A DNA stretch of 64,000 nucleotides from an uncultured Eubacteriales bacterium (GCA_902801165.1 CADCHI010000014.1:1-64000); one strand, 5' to 3'; shown: positions 33,791-42,576, counted from the stretch's first letter. The notes: generated from the sequence alone by a model not told the origin. Program-made: numbers and translations.

Positions 33791-35582
33791 CGTTCTTTAC
33801 CTCATTTCCAAACCAGGTCGCGGCCCTGCTGGATTTCTCCATGGCCTCAAGCATGCGCACCGTGGCGAACACATCGGCATCGAATACGTCGATACGCTGC
33901 TCCGGCTGCACCTTCTCGTACTGGATCATGTCGTCTGTCTTTTCGATCGCCCGCACGTTCATGACGCAATATTCATAGGGCTCCGCGCCCAGGTAGTACA
34001 GGTGGTCGTTCTTCGCCGCCACCTCGATGTGGCGGAAGCCCTCGGACTTTTTGTAAAAGTACTGGGGCTGGTCGATGATCTTGAAGCCGGCCTTTTTCAT
34101 GGCCAGGAAGTACTCCCGGCAGAATTTGCGGTCGTGGCCCACCTGGACGATGTTGAAGCCCATGGCCCGCATCCTGATGAACCACGCCACCACCCTGTCG
34201 TGGTCGTTGGTCGGCGCGTTGCACATCTCCAGCCACCCGTCGTCCTGCCAGCCGAACAGCGGGATCTTGTCGTGGTCGGCCTTCTCGGCCGCCGCCACGA
34301 TCGGGAACCAGCAGTGCGGGATCGTGATGTCGATGCCCTTGTACTGTCCGTGGAGGGCCGCCGCGGTCAGGTCGTGCAGCTTGGACAGGTCCGCGCCGCC
34401 GTACCACTTCACGCGCAGCCGCGCCAGGTGCTTGAGCTTCTGCTCCAGCGTCCAGTCGGCCACGATTCCCAGCGCCGCCTCGGCCCGTCCGTTGGATCGT
34501 CTGAATTCGTTGATGTTGAAATAGGCTTTTTCCGACGTCGTGAACACGTTCAGCCGCTTGGACAGGAATTCCTTGCGGACCTGCGGATCGTTCTGCGCCT
34601 GCAATGCGTCGTTGATGGCGTCCGCCGGGCGGATGGTCACACCCCAATTCGGATTGGCTTTCTGCATCTGAATCGGGTTTGTGTAGTCCACGTCCCCGTT
34701 CTCATCCTGGTCGGCGGCACAGATGAAGATAAAGTATTGGTCGTCCTTTACCGTGCCGCGCAGGACCTTGCGGCAGTATTCGAGGCGCTGAGCACAGAAT
34801 CCGACGCCATCGTCCCCGGCGGTGGTGATGCCGATCACCAACTTGTTTGTGTAGCCCAGAGTCGCCTCCTGGAGGATCGTGTACTGCTTCGCGCTCCGAT
34901 AGGCGTGCATTTCGTCCGCGATGACAACGTTGCAGTTGAAAGAGTCCTGCTTGTCCGGGTTCGAGGCCAGCGCATGTAGCTCCACGCTGCCACCCGCCAC
35001 GGACCTGTTGACCACGGAGTGCTCGAAGCTGTTGTTTTTGATCTTCCAGCCGGCCTTCTTCAGCGCGTCCGGCGTCGGGTACATCAACCGGACGTTGTAC
35101 TCCCAGCTGTCGAAGGTCTCCATGGCCTGCTTCAGGGCAGCGCCCACGACGTATACCTTTGCGCCGCTGGCCGCCTCCAGCAGCGACAGGGCCCAGGCCA
35201 GCGCCGACGCGAACAGCGTCTTGGAGTTTTTGCGTGGAATGAAGATAAAGGCTTCTTTGACCAGGCGCTCATTCGTCCCGGCCTTGTAGAAGATCAGCAG
35301 GCCGTAGACAATGAACTTCTGCCAGCTCTCCAGCAGGAAGGGCCGCCCGCGCATCGGCTGCGCGTCCAGCGATTGCCCTTGCCGGTGGTGGTAGGTCGTT
35401 TCGATGATGCCGATCACGAAGTCGGCGTCCCTGGTGCGGACGTCCAGATCCTCGCGCTCCAAGAACTCCAGGAACCTGCGGCAGCCCAGCACGCGGTCCT
35501 CGCCCGCTATGATCCTGCCGTCAATGACGCCGTGAACATACTCCAGCACCTCGGCGGCGTATTTGCCGATCAGCCGCTTCAC
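33783..35582 (-). CDS. Terminase large subunit
   Basis: A 599-residue packaging motor. The ATPase half shows a Walker A variant ([16 protein letters not shown]) and Walker B ([11 protein letters not shown]); the nuclease half carries acidic residues in [14 protein letters not shown] and [19 protein letters not shown]. The set with P27-like TerS, HNH gene and HK97 portal suggests cos-type packaging. Overlaps both neighbours by a few bases. Confidence 0.95.
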   Translation of the reverse strand: MKRLIGKYAAEVLEYVHGVIDGRIIAGEDRVLGCRRFLEFLEREDLDVRTRDADFVIGIIETTYHHRQGQSLDAQPMRGRPFLLESWQKFIVYGLLIFYKAGTNERLVKEAFIFIPRKNSKTLFASALAWALSLLEAASGAKVYVVGAALKQAMETFDSWEYNVRLMYPTPDALKKAGWKIKNNSFEHSVVNRSVAGGSVELHALASNPDKQDSFNCNVVIADEMHAYRSAKQYTILQEATLGYTNKLVIGITTAGDDGVGFCAQRLEYCRKVLRGTVKDDQYFIFICAADQDENGDVDYTNPIQMQKANPNWGVTIRPADAINDALQAQNDPQVRKEFLSKRLNVFTTSEKAYFNINEFRRSNGRAEAALGIVADWTLEQKLKHLARLRVKWYGGADLSKLHDLTAAALHGQYKGIDITIPHCWFPIVAAAEKADHDKIPLFGWQDDGWLEMCNAPTNDHDRVVAWFIRMRAMGFNIVQVGHDRKFCREYFLAMKKAGFKIIDQPQYFYKKSEGFRHIEVAAKNDHLYYLGAEPYEYCVMNVRAIEKTDDMIQYEKVQPEQRIDVFDADVFATVRMLEAMEKSSRAATWFGNEVKNDG

Positions 35583-35956
35583 GTTCCATCAACTACCCGG
35601 AATTTGCTCATCATCGCCGTCAGCGGGTCGACCTCTTCATGCGCCGTCATAGCCGCTTCGTTGATCCTCTTCAGGCCGGCGGGAGTGAGGCCCAGATCCC
35701 GCCAATATGAGAGCGCGTCCCTGTTCAGGTCGTTGATCATGCGCAGCGCGGGGTTTTGCTCGAAGTTGGTAACGCCGGCTTTGTTGGTGTGCATCACCAG
35801 GATGTTGCCGCCGGACTTTTTGAAGAGCTGCTGCGCCATGTCCCGCCGGGCGAGAATATCGGCCAGCGTGGCGATCACATCGTCGAAGTATTCACGATAC
35901 GTTCCTGCTTCCTTGCAGCTCTCCGTGATCCGTTTCATCCATTTCAGCTTTGTCAC
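35579..35956 (-). CDS. Terminase small subunit, P27 family
   Basis: A 125-residue protein. The helical core ([53 protein letters not shown]) matches the P27 family. The start is a GTG at 35956 that overlaps the end of the PLD-like gene by 65 bp. It recognises phage DNA ends and loads TerL. Confidence 0.88.
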   Translation of the reverse strand: MTKLKWMKRITESCKEAGTYREYFDDVIATLADILARRDMAQQLFKKSGGNILVMHTNKAGVTNFEQNPALRMINDLNRDALSYWRDLGLTPAGLKRINEAAMTAHEEVDPLTAMMSKFRVVDGT

Positions 35957-36713
35957 GCTCCCACCCCCTCTCCGGTATCACATAGGGCTCCACCTCCGAC
36001 GTCGCCGCGTCGAAGGATCGAATGCCGTTGAACAGTTGCACATAGTCCGCGGCCAGCTGCCGGTCCACCGTGATGACGGTGTTCTCGCTCCTCGGATTCG
36101 TGTTCACGTTGGCCGATGATTCGATCAAGCAGTCGAAGCGCTCCCCGATCACAACCATCACCTTCGAGTGGTTGCGGAATACGGCTATGCGGCCGCCGCA
36201 CTCTTTCACAAAATCCAGCGCCGCGTTGTATACCTCCGAATAGCTCCCCGGGAAGATCTCGCCGACGTAGAAGTCCACGCGGCCCAGCATCCCGCGCCGG
36301 TGCCATTCGCGCAGGTCGTCCACATCCTCCCCCGCCATGCACCAGGTGGACAGCGCCAGGTAGAGCACGCGCTGCTGGCGAAGGACGTGCTTGAAGAAGG
36401 TCAGGCTGTCAACATCCCCGAAAGAAAAGCAGTGGTAGCAGTCGCCCTCCCTGAAATACCAATCCAGCTGCCGCGACAGCGCCTCTTCGCTGGCGGCTTT
36501 TCGTGACAGGTGCCGGTGTCCGTAGCGGTGTGAGACACGGATCGACGGCTTCGCTTCCTCGACAGCGTTTTCTTCGCCAGCCTCCACAACCTCGGCTTCA
36601 GCTTTGTCCTCGTTAGCCCCCCCGATTTTTTTCGGATGGATGGCCGGAGAGCCCAGTCGGAAAGACAGCTGATCCTCGCCCAGTTCAAAGCTGAAATTCG
36701 CCTTAACCGACAT
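35892..36713 (-). CDS. Phospholipase D-like nuclease-fold protein
   Basis: A 273-residue protein. After an acidic N-terminal region (SFELGEDQLSFRLGSPAIHP) comes a single PLD-like domain with a HxKxxV motif variant (FRNHSKVMVVIGERFDCLIESSANVNTN) and a conserved S/N cluster after it. The canonical HKD second copy is absent, so it may act as a dimer. It lies between the HNH gene and TerS. Such PLD-like genes occur beside terminases in some Clostridia phages; a packaging or DNA-processing role is inferred. The start at 36713 follows AAAGGGG. Confidence 0.75.
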   Translation of the reverse strand: MSVKANFSFELGEDQLSFRLGSPAIHPKKIGGANEDKAEAEVVEAGEENAVEEAKPSIRVSHRYGHRHLSRKAASEEALSRQLDWYFREGDCYHCFSFGDVDSLTFFKHVLRQQRVLYLALSTWCMAGEDVDDLREWHRRGMLGRVDFYVGEIFPGSYSEVYNAALDFVKECGGRIAVFRNHSKVMVVIGERFDCLIESSANVNTNPRSENTVITVDRQLAADYVQLFNGIRSFDAATSEVEPYVIPERGWERDKAEMDETDHGELQGSRNVS

Positions 36714-36759
36714 CGCCGACCCCTTTCGTCTCAAATCCGCCCCGCGGATATAAATGATT

Positions 36760-36930
36760 ACCCCAACCGGCAGGGCACTCCCCTTAATCGAGGCGCGGAG
36801 GGTGGGGGGTACCCCCTTCTTCTCAATTCGCGCGCGCGAGCGCGTGAGGTCCCCCCATTCCATCCATCATCCCGGCCGCGCCGTTTTCCCAGGCCCGCGT
36901 TTTTTCGCGTTTTTCCCGCGTTTTTTCGCG
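36760..36930 (-). other. Candidate cos region beside the HNH and terminase genes
   Basis: A gene-free 170-bp stretch with a perfect 12-bp palindrome (GGGGGTACCCCC at 36805-36816), an alternating CG run (36830-36842) and a repeated CCCGCGTTTTTTCGCG motif around 36894-36930. In cos phages with an HNH-TerS-TerL order the end site lies here. No cohesive end can be read from an integrated copy. Confidence 0.3.
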
Positions 36931-36934
36931 CCTG

Positions 36935-37207
36935 CTAATACCAATACTTCCCGCGTTTCCCCTTTTCGGGGTGGGCCTTGTTGTGGCAGGCCTCGCACAG
37001 TGCCCGGCCATTACTCACCACATACTGGAGTTCGGGGTATTCATCCCGATGTTTCACGTGGTGGGCGGTCGTCGCCCGCACGGGCAGGCCATCGCGCCCG
37101 ACGCGCCCGTACCTCCGGCACTCTTCGCACAGGTACCCGGCCCGCCTCAGCACAGCATTCCGCCATGCCTTGTGCTTGTTCCCATCGTAGTAAGGATCAT
37201 GTGGCAT
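36935..37207 (-). CDS. HNH endonuclease of the packaging module
   Basis: A 90-residue nuclease. CEECRRYGRVGRDGLPVRA, ATTAHHVKHRDEYPELQYV and SNGRALCEACHNKAHPEKG give the zinc-linked HNH core with its three histidines. The start at 37207 follows GGGGATG. In HK97-like cos phages such HNH proteins work with the terminase to cut DNA at cos. It is the first gene of the late block. Confidence 0.92.
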   Translation of the reverse strand: MPHDPYYDGNKHKAWRNAVLRRAGYLCEECRRYGRVGRDGLPVRATTAHHVKHRDEYPELQYVVSNGRALCEACHNKAHPEKGKRGKYWY

Positions 37208-37314
37208 CCGCTCATCCCCTTTCGCGCCACGCCTGCCGGGCCTACATGAACACGCCGCGCGGCGCGCGGCCCTTCGACCGACGCGCCCGGAAGCGCTTCG
37301 GCAGGCATAGCAAA

Positions 37315-37341
37315 GCCCCGCGCTCACTCCAAGCGCGGGGC
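37315..37341 (-). terminator. Hairpin in the late leader
   Basis: GCCCCGCGCTT pairs with AAGCGCGGGGC-type arms around a short loop, followed on the minus strand by TTTG. It lies between the late -10 (37413) and the HNH gene and may be a terminator used with antitermination of the late operon. Confidence 0.55.
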
Positions 37342-37412
37342 CTCATATCGCAGGCGGGTCAGTATGGCGCATCCCCAGGGGTCCGGGATTAACTCCACCT
37401 GTCGACGCTGAC

Positions 37413-37418
37413 ATTATA
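37413..37418 (-). promoter_or_regulatory. -10 box of a probable late promoter
   Basis: A consensus TATAAT on the minus strand lies 206 nt before the HNH start. No good -35 lies at 16-18 bp, which would fit a promoter needing a phage activator, perhaps the protein encoded just upstream at 37444. Promoter strength is uncertain. Confidence 0.45.
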
Positions 37419-37443
37419 GCATGCCAGCGCGCCCAATTATTTA

Positions 37444-37851
37444 TCATCTTTCGACCTCATCGAGCCTCTTGTCCAGGGCCACGAAGAAGGCCAGCCTGGC
37501 AGCATAGAACTGAGCAAAGCCGCACGGCGGCCGGATCTGCTCATAGTTGCCGCCCCTGGAGACGGACCGGAGCACGGCCTTGCCGACCACGGGCCCGCAG
37601 GCGCTGGCGAGGGCGTCGTCGATGGCGCGCAGCCGTCTGGCGGCGATGCCGTCGGCGAGGCGAGCGGCGGCGTTGCCGGTGGGATCGTTAGGGCTCCACG
37701 CGCCGCTCCCTTCGGGGCGGTCCTCGATCCCGGCGCGGGCGAGGGCATCGCGCCGCCGATAGGCGTCGTACTGTTGACAGATGGCCATCAGCTCCCGATA
37801 CCTTGCCGGAGAGATCCCGGCCCTGGCCAGCGCCTTCGGATGTCGCTTCAT
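37444..37851 (-). CDS. Phage protein upstream of the late operon
   Basis: A 135-residue basic, helical protein (KALARAGISPARYRELMAIC, AARLADGIAARRLRAIDDAL, GFAQFYAARLAFFVALD). Its position just before the late promoter region is that of ArpU/RinA-type late activators, and its size fits, but I do not recognise their motifs. The start follows GGGAGG by eight bases. Confidence 0.6.
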   Translation of the reverse strand: MKRHPKALARAGISPARYRELMAICQQYDAYRRRDALARAGIEDRPEGSGAWSPNDPTGNAAARLADGIAARRLRAIDDALASACGPVVGKAVLRSVSRGGNYEQIRPPCGFAQFYAARLAFFVALDKRLDEVER

Positions 37852-37866
37852 CGTCTCGCCTCCCCG

Positions 37867-38169
37867 CTATTCGTTCTCCAGCATCCTCTCGATCATCCGG
37901 GCCTGTTTCCGCACGGCGATCTCCCGGACCCGCTCCACGCCCCGGTCGTTGAGCGCGGCGCTCTTGAGCATGTCGATCATGATCTCGACGTCGGCGATCT
38001 CCTCCAGCATCCTGTCCTGGGCCTCCACCAGCGTGACGGGCGTCTCCCCGTGCATCACCCTGACGACCTTCAGCGCGGCCTGGCAAAGCTCGGCGCTCTC
38101 CTCTGCCAGCTGGCGCAGCACATACTCCTGTCCGTACTGATCCACGATCCTGCTCATCCAATCCTTCAC
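37867..38169 (-). CDS. MazG-like nucleotide pyrophosphohydrolase domain protein
   Basis: A 100-residue all-helical protein. LAEESAELCQAALKVVRVMH and RMLEEIADVEIMIDML contain the paired acidic motifs (EExxE and ExxD) that bind magnesium in MazG/dUTPase-like enzymes. The start at 38169 (GTG) is eight bases after GGAGG. It probably hydrolyses nucleotide triphosphates or alarmones during infection. Confidence 0.72.
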   Translation of the reverse strand: MKDWMSRIVDQYGQEYVLRQLAEESAELCQAALKVVRVMHGETPVTLVEAQDRMLEEIADVEIMIDMLKSAALNDRGVERVREIAVRKQARMIERMLENE

Positions 38170-38181
38170 GCGCACCCCTCC

Positions 38182-38742
38182 TCAATATCCCAATATCTTC
38201 ATGATCTCCCGTTCGGCCCGCTCTTGTTTCCGCGCCTCCCGGCGCCTCACGACCTCGGCCAGGCTGATCCCGCTGCCGCTCATCTGGGCGTAGATGGTCC
38301 CGGGCTTCACGCCGTAGCGCCTGGCCACGTCGGCCACGGTCATCATCTGCCCGTTGATCCTGTAGGCCTTCGGTTTGCACCGCACATAGCCCTCCCGCGC
38401 CCGGTCCCGGAAGTGGTCGATGGCCGCATCCATGCTCGGCGGCTTGCCGTCCGGCCCCCGGTGCATGGACCGCCAGCAGCTGAGGGTGTGCTTGTTGATT
38501 CCCAACATCCTGGCGATCTCGTCGGTGGTCATCCAGCGCCCCTCGATCAGGTACCGCCAGTTCTTGTCCTTCATGTTCCCGAAGGCCCCGGCGCGGTACA
38601 TGTCCACCATGGCCTGGTAGGATACGCCGCCCATGCGGCTTCGCCGTATCCGCACGCCGTGAGGCGTGCTCCCGATCAGCGCGGCGATCTCGTCCACGGT
38701 CAACATCTGCCCGTCCACCGGATACCGTCCCCTCATCCCCAT
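38182..38742 (-). CDS. Triple helix-turn-helix protein
   Basis: A 186-residue protein with three related units: VDGQMLTVDEIAALIGSTPH, IEGRWMTTDEIARMLGINKH and INGQMMTVADVARRYGVKPG, at about residues 8, 64 and 129. Each is a GxxMT-DExA HTH, so the protein seems built by internal triplication. It overlaps the next gene upstream. It may read a repeated DNA site or act as an adaptor. Ends in a basic helix (RRREARKQERAEREIMK). Confidence 0.65.
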   Translation of the reverse strand: MGMRGRYPVDGQMLTVDEIAALIGSTPHGVRIRRSRMGGVSYQAMVDMYRAGAFGNMKDKNWRYLIEGRWMTTDEIARMLGINKHTLSCWRSMHRGPDGKPPSMDAAIDHFRDRAREGYVRCKPKAYRINGQMMTVADVARRYGVKPGTIYAQMSGSGISLAEVVRRREARKQERAEREIMKILGY

Positions 38743-39146
38743 TTCACTTTCCCCATCAGCTCCTTCCCCGGCCTCCCGGTCCAATACCGCACATGCGGGT
38801 TGTGTCCGGGCCTGCCGGGCATGTCGTCCAGGGACACCTCTGTCCAGCCGTCCAGGGTCTCGCCCTTGGAGATGACGCCCACCAGCTCGCCGCGCTCGGT
38901 CTCCACCTCGTCGCACTCGCACCACGCCGGCAGAAAGCCGTGCTCGTCCACCATCGGATTCTCTTTAAAGTCCTCCGCGGTGATGATCCTCGGCGCCTCG
39001 GCCCTCAACATGGCGATGGCCTGGTCAAGGCACTCCACCGCCTCACCCTTGGCCCGCTCGCTGACGATTTCACCTCCCAAAATGACCAGGCTTTCAATCC
39101 GCGTCAGCCCTTTTATGGTCTTTTCCCTTAATCTCTCATCCGCCAT
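38733..39146 (-). CDS. DUF551-like phage protein
   Basis: A 137-residue protein. The N-terminal helical half (TIKGLTRIESLVILGGEIVS, EAVECLDQAIAMLR) is joined to FLPAWCECDEVETERGELVG and a C-terminal VRYWTGRPGKE that resembles the end of DUF551 proteins. Unknown function; common in early regions of Clostridia phages. Confidence 0.6.
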   Translation of the reverse strand: MADERLREKTIKGLTRIESLVILGGEIVSERAKGEAVECLDQAIAMLRAEAPRIITAEDFKENPMVDEHGFLPAWCECDEVETERGELVGVISKGETLDGWTEVSLDDMPGRPGHNPHVRYWTGRPGKELMGKVKWG

Positions 39147-39170
39147 ACCTCAAACCCCTTTCAGCCATTT

Positions 39171-39207
39171 CTAATCCCTAATTCCTAATCCCTAATCCCT
39201 AATTCTT
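39171..39207. repeat. CTAATCCCTAATT array, left copy
   Basis: Three to four CTAATCC(C)TAATT units lie at the end of the HUH gene and overlap its stop codon. They are the inverse of the array at 40234-40268, so the HUH gene sits between inverted arrays. Confidence 0.75.
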
Positions 39208-40131
39208 CATCCTCGCCCTCTCCCACGGCATACCCCCGCCTCCTTTCCGCCTCATCCGCACATAGATATACGCCCCCGGCAAAAAGTCGGAGTATCGCAC
39301 GTCGGGCAGCTCCACCACCTTGTAATCGGGGTAGAGCTTTTCCAGGATCTCGCGCCCGTTCTTCTGGATGTCCGCGGCCAGCAGCATCAGCCGCCGCCGG
39401 CTGATGCGCCGGTCAGACACCACCGGCACGGGCTTTTTCAAATTCCGGGAGTGGGTCCACCAGCGCCCGCCCCGCTTTTGCTTGGTAAAATACCGGGCCA
39501 GCCTGGCCGCGCCGTCGTTTTCGAGGCCCAGCCTGGCATTCTGTGACCGGCCCGCCCTCCAGCAGGCCTCGACCACCTCCGGCGTGATGCCGGGCCCCTC
39601 GAAGACGCAATGGTGGTGCAGCTTCCTGGGCAGCCCCGGCACCGGCTCCTTTTCGCCCTCCTCGGTCACGACGTTCCACTTCAAATCCGACGGCTTTCCC
39701 CCGGCCTTCACCACGCGCCGCCTGAGCCGCTCCAGCATGTTCCGCATTTCCCGCTTCGCGTCCACATAGTCCCACGGCAGGCCGCGCTTCATGTAGGTCT
39801 CCGCCAGCTCGTCCAGGTTCATCATGCCGTAGTCCTCCACCGGATAGGCATAGGTCAGGGTGGACACCACCGCGCGCTCGGTGAAGTTCGCCTCGATCAG
39901 GCGCATCATGGCCCGCTCCCGGTTCCGGGCGTTGATCCGCTCCATCGCCGGTGTGGACTTCCGCCGCTTGACCTCCCGTTTCAGACCCTCGGTGATCTCC
40001 GCCTTCGGGTGGATCATCAGCTCCATGGACCGCCCCGCCCGGATCGACGTCGTTCGCACGCCCTCCACGCCGCGCCCGTCATACTCCCCCTCCGGCAGAT
40101 CATACAATACCTCGTAATCCTTCGCCCTCAT
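39199..40131 (-). CDS. Rolling-circle replication-associated HUH protein
   Basis: A 310-residue protein. VVSTLTYAYPVEDYG is followed by the HUH motif KLHHHCVFEGPG (about residue 175), a helix ENDGAARLARYFTKQ with the catalytic Tyr (YxxxK), and basic C-terminal segments (RDRRISRRRLMLLAADIQKN-like). This matches the family called rolling-circle replication-associated in Clostridia mobile elements. The start at 40131 follows GGAGGG. It would nick and join one strand; whether it starts phage replication is inference. Flanked by inverted TAATCC arrays. Confidence 0.75.
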   Translation of the reverse strand: MRAKDYEVLYDLPEGEYDGRGVEGVRTTSIRAGRSMELMIHPKAEITEGLKREVKRRKSTPAMERINARNRERAMMRLIEANFTERAVVSTLTYAYPVEDYGMMNLDELAETYMKRGLPWDYVDAKREMRNMLERLRRRVVKAGGKPSDLKWNVVTEEGEKEPVPGLPRKLHHHCVFEGPGITPEVVEACWRAGRSQNARLGLENDGAARLARYFTKQKRGGRWWTHSRNLKKPVPVVSDRRISRRRLMLLAADIQKNGREILEKLYPDYKVVELPDVRYSDFLPGAYIYVRMRRKGGGGMPWERARMKN

Positions 40132-40233
40132 GGTGCCCTCCACGCGACGCGCATGTCAGATTTTAATGCGGTATACAAGCCCGCGCAGGGCGTTTGCCGC
40201 CCCTCGCCTTATAGTAGAAGAAAGTACCCTCTC

Positions 40234-40268
40234 GAATTAGGAATTAGGAATGAGGAATTAGGAATTGA
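40234..40268. repeat. AATTAGGAATTAGGAAT array, right copy
   Basis: Tandem GAATTAG/GAATGAG units face the array at 39171-39207 in inverted orientation, with the HUH gene between them. A third array lies at 47085-47119. Confidence 0.75.
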
Positions 40269-40277
40269 GTGTCCACA

Positions 40278-40649
40278 TTAGCCTCCCTGTTTCATCGCTT
40301 TCTTTTCGATTCTCTTCCGGATCCTGCGCGCTTGCTCGCTCTCGCGCTTCTTCCGGGTGCAGGTGGGGCAGCGCGTCTGGCCCTCGGTCGCCTGGCGCTT
40401 CCCGCAGTCGATGCACAGCCCCTCGGCTTTTAGCCGCACCCGACGTTCCCGGTTGTAGCTGTTGCGCTTCACCCTGTCGGGGTCCCGGCGCTCGGCCAGT
40501 GCCAGCTTGCGCTACATGCACTTCTTGCAGTAGGTCCGCCCCGGTTCGGCGTAGGACTTCTTGCAGTTGTAGCAGATGCCCCTGTCCACGTACCAGCGGT
40601 ACAACTCCCGTTGGTACTGCTTCATCGCTTCCACCGACTTGTAAGCCAT
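40278..40649 (-). pseudogene. Zinc-finger phage protein split by an in-frame TAG codon
   Basis: From ATG 40649 one frame reads through 45 residues (MAYKSVEAMKQYQRELYRWY ... ICYNCKKSYAEPG ... CKKCM), then TAG at 40514-40512, then a further 77 residues (CIDCGKRQATEGQTRCPTCTRKK) to 40278. Both halves carry CxxC zinc motifs, and full-length relatives carry both. The second half could restart at the ATG at 40472. This may be a nonsense mutation (CAG to TAG is one step) or natural readthrough. I see no suppressor tRNA in the window. Confidence 0.6.
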
Positions 40650-40664
40650 CGCGTCACCTCCTGC

Positions 40665-41651
40665 CTACATCAGCCGCTTGTGGGCCTGCTTCACGGCGTC
40701 GTCGGCGATCTTCGCATAGATCAGCGTCGTGGCAATGGATTCATGCCCCAGCATCTGCTGAACCTGTTCGATGGGCATTCCACGATGCAGCGCAGTTGTC
40801 GCCGCAGTTCGCCTAAACTTGTGTGGGTGCACATCTTTTACCCCTGCTTTCGCGCCTAACTCGCGCACCATTGCCTCCAATGTGCCGATCGCCAGCCGAC
40901 TGTGGTGACATTGTTCACCGGCGAACAGTGCGGGGGCATCGTCATTTCTGGTATTCAAGTACAGCCTTAAAGCCACTTGTGCCCTGGCGTTCAAGAATAC
41001 GCGCCGCTCCTTCTGGCCCTTGCCGAACACCACGATCTCATCGCCATTTACATCGTCGCGGTTCATGCCGTTGATCTCGCCTACGCGACAGCCGGTACTC
41101 AGCAACACCTCCAGAAGCGCCGTCATGCGCAGATCACCTTGACACGCAATGCGCAGCAGTTCCTGTTCCTCGGCAGAGAACGGCTTCTTCACCCTCTTCT
41201 CTGCCTTGATGCATTTGACGCCCGCCGCCGGATTCCCCGGACTGACGTCATTCGCGCTCGCCCAGGCGAAGAAGGATTTGAGCACCCGCAGTTCGTTGTC
41301 CTGCGATGCCTTTGACAGATCGTCCCTCTGGCCTCGGACGGCGATGTAATATCGCACGTCGTCAATCTTCACCTGGGCAAATGGCTTTGGCATCTCCAGC
41401 ATGAACCGCTTGAGCACGCTGCTGTAGAATTTGATCGTTGCCTTTGTGCAGCCCTCTACCATCTTGCAGGCAAGGAATCTCCGAAGTTCAACGGCTCTCT
41501 TGTCAGCATCTGCCGGAATCAGATCTGTGCATTCTTCGGTCAGCGTGAGCCCATGAAGGACGATGTGCATTGCCGTTTGCATGGCCTCGGGCGTCAGCTC
41601 CTTGCCGTCCAACTCAACCATTACCCGCTGCACAAACTCTTCGTGCGTCAA
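40665..41651 (-). CDS. Tyrosine recombinase, XerC/D-like
   Basis: A 328-residue recombinase. The N-terminal SAM-like domain is followed by the catalytic residues: Arg in LLSTGCRVGEINGMN, Lys in VVFGKGQKERRV, His-x-x-Arg in HPHKFRRTAATT, His in MLGHESIATT and the nucleophile Tyr in TTLIYAKIAD. The start is a TTG at 41651, overlapping the methylase-like gene. Since the serine recombinase explains integration, this one may resolve phage multimers, act on another site or mark an older insertion. Confidence 0.9.
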   Translation of the reverse strand: MTHEEFVQRVMVELDGKELTPEAMQTAMHIVLHGLTLTEECTDLIPADADKRAVELRRFLACKMVEGCTKATIKFYSSVLKRFMLEMPKPFAQVKIDDVRYYIAVRGQRDDLSKASQDNELRVLKSFFAWASANDVSPGNPAAGVKCIKAEKRVKKPFSAEEQELLRIACQGDLRMTALLEVLLSTGCRVGEINGMNRDDVNGDEIVVFGKGQKERRVFLNARAQVALRLYLNTRNDDAPALFAGEQCHHSRLAIGTLEAMVRELGAKAGVKDVHPHKFRRTAATTALHRGMPIEQVQQMLGHESIATTLIYAKIADDAVKQAHKRLM

Positions 41652-41655
41652 TCCC

Positions 41656-42576
41656 TCACCCCCCAAAGTCAAACATGATCTGTCCCGCGTTCTTCTTCCT
41701 CACGCTCACCGTGAAGCCGGGCGCGGATTCCTCCGGGTTCTCAGTGCCTCCATGCGCGGAGCTGGGTTCAGGCTTCCCGGCGTCGGTCTGTGCCTCCGGC
41801 GCTTCCACGGGTTTCAGCGCCTTCCGGCCCACCGCGCCGAAGATCTCCCGCGCCTTGGCGATGGACCTTCGCACCGTCCATGCCTCGTGGTAGAACATCG
41901 GCGTGTACCAGCACCGGCTGGAGGCCTCCCCGAACAGCACGTGTCCGGTCTGGGGCGCGGCAAGCGTGTCGCCGATGACCACATACCCCGCACACCCCAG
42001 CAGCGACAGCTGTATGTAGCACATCAGGGCCGTGGTGCTGTCGATGTCCTGGGCGACGAACAGCGTGTTCCGCTGGTAGTCGAAGCCCATCCTCCGCAGC
42101 TCGTTCGCCGCCGCCACCAGGGTCGCCCCGGCACCGCAGGCGCAGTCGTTGATGGAGATGTATCCCTGCCGCGCCATTTCCGCGTCCAGCACCTCCTGGG
42201 TGATCTCCATGCGGGCCATGGCCTGGCACAGGCCGTAGGGCGTGAAGAACTGCCCGCCGTACTTGTTGCCCAGCTCCAGCCCCATGTACAACTCGCCGAG
42301 GAAGTCGCAGCCCGGGTATCGCTCCATGCCGTTCACGATCTCGCCGTACAGCTGCGGGAACACCTTGCGCTCCTTCTCGTCGTACTTCTGAATGATGCGC
42401 ATGTACTGGGCCTCCCGGTCCTCGGCGAAGCGCTTGTCCACGGCGTTCGAGATCGCGCAGGCCACCATCCAGATGAAGTCCTGCCATACCTCGTGCCGGC
42501 TGAACCTGTAGCACAGCTGGTCATACAGCTTCGACAGCGCCCGCTGGTGCTCATTCTGTCCCGCGTAGCTGGCCAT
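41656..42576 (-). CDS. N6-DNA-methylase-like protein lacking the NPPY motif
   Basis: A 306-residue protein with a type I M-subunit-like fold. Motif X and I are recognisable (GGQFFTPYGLCQAMARM, INDCACGAGATLVAAANELR) and an acidic SAM-ribose motif (VAQDIDSTTALMCYIQLSLL). At the place of motif IV ([DN]PP[YF]) the sequence reads GDTLAAPQTGHVLFGEA and has no NPPY. It may bind SAM and DNA without methylating, or use another motif. Ends in a disordered tail. The start at 42576 follows GGAGG. No restriction partner is nearby. Confidence 0.75.
   Translation of the reverse strand: MASYAGQNEHQRALSKLYDQLCYRFSRHEVWQDFIWMVACAISNAVDKRFAEDREAQYMRIIQKYDEKERKVFPQLYGEIVNGMERYPGCDFLGELYMGLELGNKYGGQFFTPYGLCQAMARMEITQEVLDAEMARQGYISINDCACGAGATLVAAANELRRMGFDYQRNTLFVAQDIDSTTALMCYIQLSLLGCAGYVVIGDTLAAPQTGHVLFGEASSRCWYTPMFYHEAWTVRRSIAKAREIFGAVGRKALKPVEAPEAQTDAGKPEPSSAHGGTENPEESAPGFTVSVRKKNAGQIMFDFGG

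Noticed and set aside
40512-40514. Phage-wide TAG recoding
   Set aside because: Only one gene shows an internal TAG, and the tail chaperone gene G ends normally with TAG; no suppressor tRNA seen.
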